From assembly GCA_021797265.1 (NCBI GenBank), contig JAJZZZ010000069.1:1-7619 (forward strand): DNA of 7,619 nucleotides. The letters are read 5' to 3'. The notes under the pieces were generated by a model. The model saw nothing but the letters and a program-made list of their open reading frames with translations, ran no database searches and was not told where the DNA came from. Positions 1-6,618 of this stretch are shown piece after piece. This DNA is from Thermoplasmata archaeon (lineage in GTDB: Archaea > Thermoplasmatota > Thermoplasmata > Thermoplasmatales > Thermoplasmataceae). Positions within the stretch are counted from its first letter, which is position 1; each line of letters starts with the position of its first letter. A program made the translations under genes and the position numbers.

Positions 1-411
1 AGATTGAGGTCGGGAAGCCAGAGTACACTTGACAATTATACTGACAAATCACCGGTTTTAAGGATGGATTACAGGATTGACTGGGAAAAGATGCGTTCCC
101 TTTATGAGTACCAGCCCAGGAACTTTGAGGAGCTTGCCTTCATGAAGGGAATAGGGAAATCCACAGTAAGGGCTATTTCATACCTTGCTGAGCTCATCTT
201 CGGAAGCGAGCCGTCTTTCAAGGACCCTGTGAAATATTCCTTCGCCCTTGGTGGAAAAGATGGAGTTCCAAAACCGGTAAATGTGCATGATTACGATATG
301 GCTATAGAATTCTACAGGGAAGTCCTGAGGGATACATATTCTGGCCAGAAAATACTCGATGATTTTTTGAGGAAACTATCGAGATACAGCTATAGCAGTT
401 CTAATGGCTGA
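1..411 (+). CDS. DUF763 family protein, C-terminal part (5' end outside window)
   Basis: The reading frame is open from the first base of the window to a TGA at 409-411, so this is the last 136 residues of a longer protein. A TTG at position 4 could be taken as a start but is almost certainly internal. Fragment residues 71-92 carry the family's hallmark: a PSFKDPVKYSF stretch, then a GGKDG motif and a VPKP stretch. Just before it, at residues 41-66, is a helix-hairpin-helix-like segment (ELAFMKGIGKSTVRAI), with the GIG turn typical of non-specific DNA-binding hairpins. DUF763 proteins occur in archaea and some thermophilic bacteria, and I know of no established function for them. The HhH-like motif suggests contact with nucleic acid, which is inference. 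The gene is co-directional with the Lhr helicase that follows about 80 bases later, but that gene seems to have its own promoter. I am sure of the family and unsure of the role. Confidence 0.88.
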   Translation, partial: RLRSGSQSTLDNYTDKSPVLRMDYRIDWEKMRSLYEYQPRNFEELAFMKGIGKSTVRAISYLAELIFGSEPSFKDPVKYSFALGGKDGVPKPVNVHDYDMAIEFYREVLRDTYSGQKILDDFLRKLSRYSYSSSNG

Positions 412-454
412 ATACACAGATATGCACTACTGTCCCAATTAATCTGCATAATTG

Positions 455-462
455 TTAAATAG
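455..462 (+). promoter_or_regulatory. Putative TATA box of the Lhr-type helicase gene
   Basis: TTAAATAG lies in the short gap between the DUF763 stop and the helicase start. If it sits about 26 bases ahead of the transcription start, transcription would begin near 483-486. The mRNA would then have a leader of under 10 bases ahead of the ATG at 493, or be almost leaderless for the in-frame TTG at 487. No Shine-Dalgarno sequence is visible before either start, which fits initiation on a leaderless or nearly leaderless transcript. The call rests only on base composition and spacing. Confidence 0.45.
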
Positions 463-492
463 CCTCTCCCACTGTGATAAAGATTATTGACA

Positions 493-3400
493 ATGGAACA
501 GCCTGGTAATAAAGTGTTCAAAGTTGAAGATCATCTTCCTTTTCTTGATCCGTTGATATCAAGGTGGTTCAATGGAATGTACCTTGATCTCACTGAACCT
601 CAAAGAAAGGCTATTCCTCTCATACACAACCGGGAAAATGTACTTGTCTCAAGCCCGACCGGGACAGGCAAAACACTTACCGGGTTCCTTGCAGTAATAA
701 ACGAACTTTTCGGGCTATCAAGAAAAAATGAACTTGAAGACCGTATTTACTGCCTTTACATAAGTCCGCTAAAGGCCCTTGCAAATGATATCAACAAGAA
801 CCTCAATGCCCCATTGGATCAGATTTACGAACTGGCTGAAAAAGAGGGAGAGAAGCTTCCCAAAATCAGGGCTGCTGTAAGATCAGGAGATACCCCTCAG
901 AATGAGAGGCAGAAGATGTTGAGAAAGCCCCCGCACATCCTCATTACAACCCCCGAATCTTTTTCACTTGCCCTCTCAGCTCCCAAATTCAGGGAAAAGC
1001 TAATGGATCTGAGGTGGCTCATTATAGATGAGATACATGAAATTTCAGCCACTAAGCGAGGTTCTCTACTTGCTGCCAACCTGGAGCGCCTGTCATCGGT
1101 AAACAAGGACTTTATCAGAATAGGGCTGTCAGCCACACAGGCTCCTCTTGATCTCATTGGCACATACCTGTGCGGTTACCAGGGAGAAGAACAGAGGCCT
1201 TTCAAGATTATTGAAGTTGACACCAAGAAATTCCTGGACCTGAGGACCATAACACCTGTCAATGACCTTACCAAGACAAGTTACGAGGTAGCCAATGACA
1301 GGATGTATGAAATCCTCGCAGAAATGGTCAATGAGCACAAGACCACCCTTATCTTCACAAATACAAGGAGCGGCACTGAGCATGTCGCAATGAGGCTCAA
1401 GGCCAGAGGCATAGAAAGCATTGAAGCCCACCATTCATCGCTTGGAAAGGAAACCAGGCTGGAAGTGGAGAATAAACTCAAGAATGGTGAACTGCGATGT
1501 GTGATCACGTCAACGTCGCTTGAGCTGGGCATTGATATCGGCTACATTGACCTGGTGGTGCAGATCGGCAGTCCCAAGTCTGTATCAAAAGGCCTTCAGA
1601 GGATCGGGAGATCCGGGCACAACATTAATGATCTCTCCACCGGGAGATTTCTTGTTTTCGACCTTGACGACCTGATGGAATGTTCTGTTCTCACAAAGGC
1701 AGCCTATGATCGTGAGATCGACAAGGTTGTAGTCCCCACCAACTCCCTTGACGTCCTTTCCCAGGTTGTGGTTGGCATGTCGCTGGAAAGGCCATGGAAG
1801 ATTGAGGAAGCATATAACATAATCAGGAATTCATACACCTTCCACCAGCTTCCTTTCGAAGACTTCATGGAAACTATCAATTACCTGTCAGGCAAGATAG
1901 AAGACAACGTCATTTACAGTAAAATATGGTATGATGAGGAAGAAAAGACATTCGGCAAGAAGAAGAGCACCAGAATGATCTATTTCATGAATATTGGAAC
2001 AATCCCCGAGGAAGCCGATTATCAGGTGATAAGTGAAAAAGGCAGGCACCTGGGCCAGCTCAGCGACAAATTCGTGGAGCGGCTCAAGCAGGGGGACATA
2101 TTTGTGCTTGGTGCCAGGACTTACATGTTCCAGAGAAGCGTAAGGAACAGGGTATATGTCAGGGATGCAACAGGCATGAGGCCCACTGTCCCCTCATGGA
2201 CCGGTGAGATGCTTCCCAGGAGTTATGACCTTGGAGTCCTGGTAGGCGAGTTTAGGAAAGAAGCCCTCAGGCGAATTGAAGAAGGAGGAGATATCAAAAA
2301 GTGGCTGATGGATGATTATCGGCTCGATGAAAACGGTGCCACCAGCATGATATCGTACATCAAAACACAGGCAAAGTTTGATGTGCCCACTGAAGACCAT
2401 CTGCTTGTTGAAGGATACACAGATTCATCGGGCTTGTACAGCATTATTTTTCACATCCCTCTTGGCCGCAGGGTCAACGATGCACTCTCGCGCGCATATG
2501 GGCAGGCCATGTCCAACCAGTTCTCTACAAACACAAGAATTACTGTCACAGATGACGGTTTCATCCTTACAGTCCAGAAGAAAATTCCCATAAAGGAAAT
2601 AGTTCCGCTTATCAGTTCAAAGAACTTTGAGGAAATTGTTGCCCGCTCAATCAGCAACACAGAAGTATTCAAGCAGAGATTCAGGCACTGTGCTGCCAGG
2701 TCCCTCATGGTTCTGAGGAAGTACAAGGGATATGACATATCTGTAGTGAGGCAGCAGCTGAGGAGTGACAAACTCCTGAAGACCCTTGAAGGAATGAAGA
2801 ATTTTCCTGTTATAAAGGAAACCTACCATGAAATCATGAACGATATGATGGATGTCCCGCGGGCACTGAATTACGTCAGGGAAATAATTGAAGGCAAGAA
2901 TTACAAAATACTTGATTACAAGGCTGAGACAAGCCCCTTTTCATATGGGCTGATCCTTGCCGGTGTTTCTGACATGGTCCTCATGGAGGACAGGTCCAAA
3001 CTTCTCAAGGAACTCCAGGGAAGAATACTGGACAAGATATACGGTGCACAGGAGATCAGATTTCTAATCCAGGATCAGGCTACCGTTGACCAGTATTATA
3101 AATCAAAGGTTCCACAGATAACAGACAAGCAGAGCTATGAAGACTTTGCAAGGCATTTTTTGGTCTTCGATCCATTCAGGAACAGGTTCAACAGTCCATT
3201 CCCATACGCGCAGGTTGGCGTCTCAGATATTACGGAGGACCTTGTAGGTGAGGATGCCATTGTTTCCGTTTATGTGAGGGGTCCGGGATGGGCACACATA
3301 GACAATTATCCGGTAATAAGAAAACTCTTCCGTGCAGATGAGAAAATGGATGTCTCCACGCAGACGGTTTTTGATGCCGTAGAAAACAGTACCTTCGGTG

Positions 3401-5631
3401 AACTCAAGAAAGCTCTGGAAATGGAGGAAAGTGAGCTGAAAGATTCCCTCACAAGATTGGAATCCTGGTATTCAGTGAGGCGCATGCTCAGGGAGGGAAC
3501 CAATTCCTATGTGAAAAATGGCCTTTACGTCGAAGAACCGGATGTGGAAACGGCTATAGAAAGAGCACTGATCCTTGTTATCGGGAGTTATGGCCCACTG
3601 ACGATTGATGAGATATCCATAAGGCTGCCAGTAGACCAGACCCTTTTATCTGATGGCCTGAACAGGCTTGTTGAGGATGGAACGCTTGTGAATGAGTATA
3701 TAACCCCTGTATTTGCAAGACAGTATATCCTGAAGGCCGATCTTGATGCACTGCTTGGCAGGGGGGAAAACAATGAGCTTGAACTGAGGGTAGCGGATTT
3801 CTCCTCCGAAGTTGAGTCGGTTTCCGATTATTTCGAGAAATACGGTTACGCTTACAGCACTGAGAGCATCCAGGCGAGGTGTCCCGCTTACTCCAGCGAA
3901 CAAATTGAGACCCTAATTCAGGATGGGAAAGTCCACCTGGGGAGATTCGTGAAGAACAGGATGTCGTATGCATCAGACTGGCTTACCGAAGCCCTTTACA
4001 ACCTGAGATATGAACCTTTCAAAGATGAGGAACTCCAGGTACTCAAGCACATTGAGAACGGACACAACACTGATGACGACATTGCTGAGAGATCAGGGAA
4101 TCCGGTAAAAGTAGTCAAACAGATCATTCGGGCCCTTGAATTCAGAGCCTCAATCACAAGATCACTGGACGGCAGGTACTCCATTCTCTATGGATCAAGA
4201 GAACGGGGAGACCTGCAAGATAGCGTAAAAGCCCTCATTGGGAGATTCGGCCCGGTGGCAAAGCGTGAGCTGGAGCATACTTTCTGGGCATACATTGGTG
4301 AAACAATAAAATCACTCGAGGAAAAACCCAAGTATATCAGGAATGACCTCTATTATGGCAGCAGGAAGCTCAACAGCGATCTGAAAAGGGGCATTATTGT
4401 TCCGGTGACAGATCCATTGGAGCTTTACTTTGGAAGGAAGTACCTCAATGAGATAGATTACAATTCAATTTATGTGTCAAAGGGAAAGGAGGAGGCAACT
4501 CTCACTGTTGCCTATAACGATGGTGTTCTCTGGGTCTCAAACCTTACGGGTTCCATATCATCACCTGAAAGTTTCTTTGCCTCGGTCAAGGAACTTGCCA
4601 GGAACCATAACTCCCAGGAGATTTTCATTTCATCGGTCCCTGAGAATGTCTCGCCATATGCAGCTGAAGCCGGCTTTACAGATAAGGCTGGAGCTCTTGT
4701 CCTGGGAGATGCAAGCATATTGGATATTGAGCAGGAAAGCCTTTTCTCTTATGCAATCTCATATTCACAAAGGAATACGGACTCATTGGTATTTGAAAAA
4801 CTCAAGGAATTTCACCTTGGCATAAGGAATGAGGTCGAAGCATCATACATGGGCATGAGGAATACCCTTCTCCGCAACTACTTCCAGTCGAGGTTGCTGT
4901 ATAATTTTGCAGGTCCGTTTGGTGTGCAGGCAATGGCAACCATGGAGACCATATCTGTATACAGGGCCATAAAATCCAGGGAACTTGACGAAACGGACCA
5001 GAGAATAGTTCACGTGATCATGGAGTACGGAGGAGCCACAGAGGCCGAAATTATTGCCCATCTGCGCAGGGATGTGCTGGGGGTAAGGAGCAACGTCAAG
5101 TCACTTTACGAAGACTGTGTTATTGCAAAGGATTCTGACAGGCGATATGTCTTCGTTCCGGAAAAATTCAAGAAAGGGGAGGCAGTTGAAATCCTCGTGA
5201 AGGCAATGCTGAAGAACATGGGCTTCATAGATGCCAAGAGGTATGAGGAAACCACGGGAAGGCCCATGGACCAGAACTTTTTCAAGAATATTGACCAGCT
5301 CATAAAGTCAGGAAAAGCCATTAAAGGCATAATCCCCGGATTTCAGCGCCTGCTTTACATTAATCCTGCTGCCCTGAAATTCAAGGCGGGAGATTCCCGG
5401 ATTCTCATTCCCAAGGACATCATCATTCTCTACTTCCAGGATTATATCAAGAGGCAGTTTGGCACTACTAACCTGTACATAATGGTAAAAGATGGAAAGC
5501 TAGCTGCCGGATTTTCGGCAAGGAAGAGCCTGAAGACCCTCAAGGTCTCCAAGGTGATAGGAGACAGGGAATACAGGGATAAGATGAGGAAAGAGATGAA
5601 CGAGTTTGGATTTGCAGTATCTTTCAATTGA
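493..5631 (+). CDS. lhr: Large Lhr-family superfamily 2 DNA/RNA helicase with long C-terminal extension
   Basis: This is an ATP-dependent helicase or translocase of the Lhr family, cytoplasmic and probably used in DNA repair or nucleic-acid remodelling. Residues are numbered from a TTG at 487; subtract 2 for the preferred ATG at 493. The Q motif is near Gln39, Walker A SPTGTGKT at 56-63, motif Ia YISPLKALAND at 91-101, TTPES at 154-158, the DEIH box at 181-184, SAT at 215-217, IFTNTRS at 289-295, TSTSLELGIDIG at 341-352 and QRIGRSGH at 371-378. All ATPase motifs are intact. A winged helix follows at about 410-470, then the Lhr-specific region with NIGTIPEE (502-509), PSWTGE (569-574), FRHCAARSL (732-740) and a SPFSYG...SDMVLMEDR block (816-836). 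In M. smegmatis Lhr a tryptophan, probably equivalent to Trp571, contacts DNA. Many archaeal Lhr proteins end soon after this point. This one continues for about 850 residues. I see winged-helix-like segments near 957-1015, 1022-1085, 1110-1165, 1178-1236, 1243-1292, 1500-1556 and 1565-1625, with mixed alpha/beta stretches at 1300-1410 and 1630-1714. The length of 1712 exceeds the 1538 of E. coli Lhr. No frameshift or internal stop is present. Confidence 0.93.
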   Translation: MEQPGNKVFKVEDHLPFLDPLISRWFNGMYLDLTEPQRKAIPLIHNRENVLVSSPTGTGKTLTGFLAVINELFGLSRKNELEDRIYCLYISPLKALANDINKNLNAPLDQIYELAEKEGEKLPKIRAAVRSGDTPQNERQKMLRKPPHILITTPESFSLALSAPKFREKLMDLRWLIIDEIHEISATKRGSLLAANLERLSSVNKDFIRIGLSATQAPLDLIGTYLCGYQGEEQRPFKIIEVDTKKFLDLRTITPVNDLTKTSYEVANDRMYEILAEMVNEHKTTLIFTNTRSGTEHVAMRLKARGIESIEAHHSSLGKETRLEVENKLKNGELRCVITSTSLELGIDIGYIDLVVQIGSPKSVSKGLQRIGRSGHNINDLSTGRFLVFDLDDLMECSVLTKAAYDREIDKVVVPTNSLDVLSQVVVGMSLERPWKIEEAYNIIRNSYTFHQLPFEDFMETINYLSGKIEDNVIYSKIWYDEEEKTFGKKKSTRMIYFMNIGTIPEEADYQVISEKGRHLGQLSDKFVERLKQGDIFVLGARTYMFQRSVRNRVYVRDATGMRPTVPSWTGEMLPRSYDLGVLVGEFRKEALRRIEEGGDIKKWLMDDYRLDENGATSMISYIKTQAKFDVPTEDHLLVEGYTDSSGLYSIIFHIPLGRRVNDALSRAYGQAMSNQFSTNTRITVTDDGFILTVQKKIPIKEIVPLISSKNFEEIVARSISNTEVFKQRFRHCAARSLMVLRKYKGYDISVVRQQLRSDKLLKTLEGMKNFPVIKETYHEIMNDMMDVPRALNYVREIIEGKNYKILDYKAETSPFSYGLILAGVSDMVLMEDRSKLLKELQGRILDKIYGAQEIRFLIQDQATVDQYYKSKVPQITDKQSYEDFARHFLVFDPFRNRFNSPFPYAQVGVSDITEDLVGEDAIVSVYVRGPGWAHIDNYPVIRKLFRADEKMDVSTQTVFDAVENSTFGELKKALEMEESELKDSLTRLESWYSVRRMLREGTNSYVKNGLYVEEPDVETAIERALILVIGSYGPLTIDEISIRLPVDQTLLSDGLNRLVEDGTLVNEYITPVFARQYILKADLDALLGRGENNELELRVADFSSEVESVSDYFEKYGYAYSTESIQARCPAYSSEQIETLIQDGKVHLGRFVKNRMSYASDWLTEALYNLRYEPFKDEELQVLKHIENGHNTDDDIAERSGNPVKVVKQIIRALEFRASITRSLDGRYSILYGSRERGDLQDSVKALIGRFGPVAKRELEHTFWAYIGETIKSLEEKPKYIRNDLYYGSRKLNSDLKRGIIVPVTDPLELYFGRKYLNEIDYNSIYVSKGKEEATLTVAYNDGVLWVSNLTGSISSPESFFASVKELARNHNSQEIFISSVPENVSPYAAEAGFTDKAGALVLGDASILDIEQESLFSYAISYSQRNTDSLVFEKLKEFHLGIRNEVEASYMGMRNTLLRNYFQSRLLYNFAGPFGVQAMATMETISVYRAIKSRELDETDQRIVHVIMEYGGATEAEIIAHLRRDVLGVRSNVKSLYEDCVIAKDSDRRYVFVPEKFKKGEAVEILVKAMLKNMGFIDAKRYEETTGRPMDQNFFKNIDQLIKSGKAIKGIIPGFQRLLYINPAALKFKAGDSRILIPKDIIILYFQDYIKRQFGTTNLYIMVKDGKLAAGFSARKSLKTLKVSKVIGDREYRDKMRKEMNEFGFAVSFN

Positions 5632-5754
5632 TCATTACCATGTGCAATTCAGGTCTTTCCCATGAAGTTATTCCTGCCAAATTGATTATGATGAAAATAA
5701 GGCAAGCATAGGATTCAAGGAATGAAGATATGGGGAGCAGATGGCGAGAAGTCC

Positions 5755-5772
5755 GATCCTGTCAACAGGATC
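5755..5772. promoter_or_regulatory. Perfect 8-2-8 palindrome, candidate operator
   Basis: GATCCTGT (5755-5762) is followed by CA and then by its exact reverse complement ACAGGATC (5765-5772). The two half-sites have centres about 10 bases apart, roughly one helical turn, as expected for a dimeric winged-helix protein binding one face of DNA. The site ends about 35 bases before the TATA box of the operon that encodes a winged-helix protein. This position would suit an activator or autoregulator better than a repressor that blocks TBP/TFB. As RNA it could form a short hairpin, but no T-run follows, so a terminator is less likely. The symmetry is seen directly. The function is inferred. Confidence 0.5.
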
Positions 5773-5807
5773 TTAACAGAGTCTGAAACATAATCAATAA
5801 GCAGAAA

Positions 5808-5815
5808 TTTTATAT
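5808..5815 (+). promoter_or_regulatory. TATA box with purine-rich BRE for a leaderless transcript
   Basis: TTTTATAT at 5808-5815 is preceded by CAGAAA (5802-5807), which resembles an archaeal BRE. The centre of the box is about 25 bases upstream of the ATG at 5837, so transcription is expected to begin at or within a base or two of that ATG and the mRNA would be leaderless. No Shine-Dalgarno sequence lies ahead of the ATG, which agrees with this. It is the best promoter candidate in the window. Confidence 0.65.
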
Positions 5816-5836
5816 CGAACTACAATACGTATTTAA

Positions 5837-6106
5837 ATGGAAAATATCGATTTTTATCTGATGGGGCTTTCCGTGATTCTCGCAGCATTTTTGCTCGCAG
5901 TTGGTGGACGTGCCTACAGCAAATCCGGGATGCGGATGTTCCTGTACATCATGATAGTTTTCCTCATTATCCTGTCTGATGGAGTCCTCCTCATTCTTGT
6001 TGGATTTGGGCTCCTGGCGCTTCCCATATCAAATACGGCTGTCCTGATGATTTCAAACATAGCTGTTCTCCTTTTATTCTATTATGGGGTCGTGCGGGGT
6101 AGTTAG
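5837..6106 (+). CDS. Small three-helix integral membrane protein (DUF7521-like)
   Basis: An 89-residue, strongly hydrophobic protein with three predicted membrane helices at about residues 6-26, 34-60 and 64-86. The only strongly basic loop (RAYSKSGMR, 25-33) joins helices 1 and 2. By the positive-inside rule it lies in the cytoplasm, so the N-terminus is outside and the C-terminus (Arg87) inside. Size, topology, the RAY-x-x-(S/T)-G loop and a downstream HTH gene recall the small membrane proteins called DUF7521 in haloarchaea, which often sit beside winged-helix regulators. That match is from memory of the family and is tentative. The start is set by the TATA box 25 bases upstream, implying a leaderless message. 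The stop is TAG at 6104-6106, and the same frame continues, after one AGG codon, into the next gene. It probably partners or controls the winged-helix protein at the membrane; this is inference. Confidence 0.8.
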   Translation: MENIDFYLMGLSVILAAFLLAVGGRAYSKSGMRMFLYIMIVFLIILSDGVLLILVGFGLLALPISNTAVLMISNIAVLLLFYYGVVRGS

Positions 6107-6109
6107 AGG

Positions 6110-6616
6110 TTGCAAAGAAAGGGTACTCTCAGGGATTTCATCGAGCAGATTATATCTGAAAACCCGGGTATCCATTTCAGAGAAATTCAGAGAAAATCCG
6201 GCGCTGCAGTGGGCCAGGTTGAATACCATATTTACCAGCTTGAGAGAATGGAGAAAATATCCATCAAGAAAGATGGCAAGCTTAAGAGATATTTCCTCCT
6301 TGATAACACAGGTTTCAACGACAGGAAAATTCTCTATTTCCTTAGAAATAAATTTGCGCGGGATATTATCTATTATCTCCTGGAAAACGAAAGCGCTGAA
6401 CTGTCTATGTTTCTTACAGGGAGAAAGAGCAGACAGCAAAATATAAGGCAGGTCATTTCAGACATGATTACCCAGGGCGTCCTGCACTCTGAAAGCAAAT
6501 CAAGCACTAATTATCTCTTTCTCACTGATCCAGAAAATACGATGCTTATCCTGAAGAAATTCCGTGAGAGTTTCCTCGACACCATGGGCAGCAACATTAT
6601 GTCCATGCTGGAGTAA
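6110..6616 (+). CDS. Tandem winged-helix DNA-binding protein, probable transcriptional regulator
   Basis: A 168-residue protein from a TTG start, 3 bases after the stop of the membrane-protein gene and in the same frame. No ATG occurs before Met47, which is already inside the first domain, so translation must start at the TTG or enter from upstream by readthrough of TAG. A weak GGGGT at 6097-6101 could serve as ribosome binding site, or translation may be coupled by reinitiation. Residues 7-66 form a winged helix of the common archaeal type: NPGIHFREI leads to a recognition helix around 33-46 (VGQVEYHIYQLE), with a basic wing at 50-63. A second, more divergent winged helix spans about 72-138, with a recognition helix near 107-121, followed by a C-terminal helix (141-166) that may dimerise. 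It probably binds DNA as a transcription factor, with the palindrome at 5755-5772 as a plausible target. Co-transcription with the membrane protein suggests that signal input comes through the membrane. Confidence 0.85.
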   Translation: MQRKGTLRDFIEQIISENPGIHFREIQRKSGAAVGQVEYHIYQLERMEKISIKKDGKLKRYFLLDNTGFNDRKILYFLRNKFARDIIYYLLENESAELSMFLTGRKSRQQNIRQVISDMITQGVLHSESKSSTNYLFLTDPENTMLILKKFRESFLDTMGSNIMSMLE

Positions 6617-6618
6617 TC

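Larger units (their letters stand above)
5632..5836. other. Intergenic region between helicase and membrane/winged-helix gene pair
   Basis: This is a stretch of 205 bases without a convincing gene. Its first part (5632-5750) shows no T-run or stable hairpin that would mark a clear archaeal terminator for the helicase transcript. Its second part carries a perfect palindrome (5755-5772), a weak 11-base tandem repeat overlapping it (5762-5783) and a TATA box (5808-5815), so it reads as the control region of the downstream pair. A 23-codon ORF from ATG 5722 to TAA 5793 runs through the palindrome. It has no visible ribosome binding site or recognisable product, and I do not call it a gene. Confidence 0.6.

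Noticed and set aside
4..411. TTG at position 4 as the true start of the DUF763 gene
   Set aside because: The frame is open to the window edge and family members have a substantial N-terminal part missing here, so the gene is cut by the window.
421..450. Inverted repeat TATGCA (421-426) / TGCATA (445-450) ahead of the helicase promoter
   Set aside because: Only 6-base arms with an 18-base loop in AT-rich DNA and no supporting T-run. This is easily chance.
3578..3973. Minus-strand 131-codon ORF inside the helicase gene
   Set aside because: It lies antisense within a continuous, conserved-type coding frame, and its product has no domain features. It is a chance ORF.
3353..5155. Repeated winged-helix segments in the helicase as DNA-level tandem repeats
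   Set aside because: The similarity is in predicted fold only. I see no repeated nucleotide or amino-acid sequence, so no repeat feature is called.
5626..5649. Inverted repeat AATTG / CAATT spanning the helicase stop codon as a terminator
   Set aside because: Five-base AT-rich arms with a 14-base loop are too weak, and no U-tract follows.
5722..5793. Small ORF of 23 codons (ATG 5722 to TAA 5793) in the intergenic region
   Set aside because: No promoter or ribosome binding site, no recognisable product, and it overlaps the palindrome. An ORF of this length is expected by chance.
6074..6446. Overlapping ORFs of about 120 codons on both strands across the start of the winged-helix gene
   Set aside because: They are shadows of the winged-helix coding frame, which has clear domain structure. 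The alternative products look like random composition.
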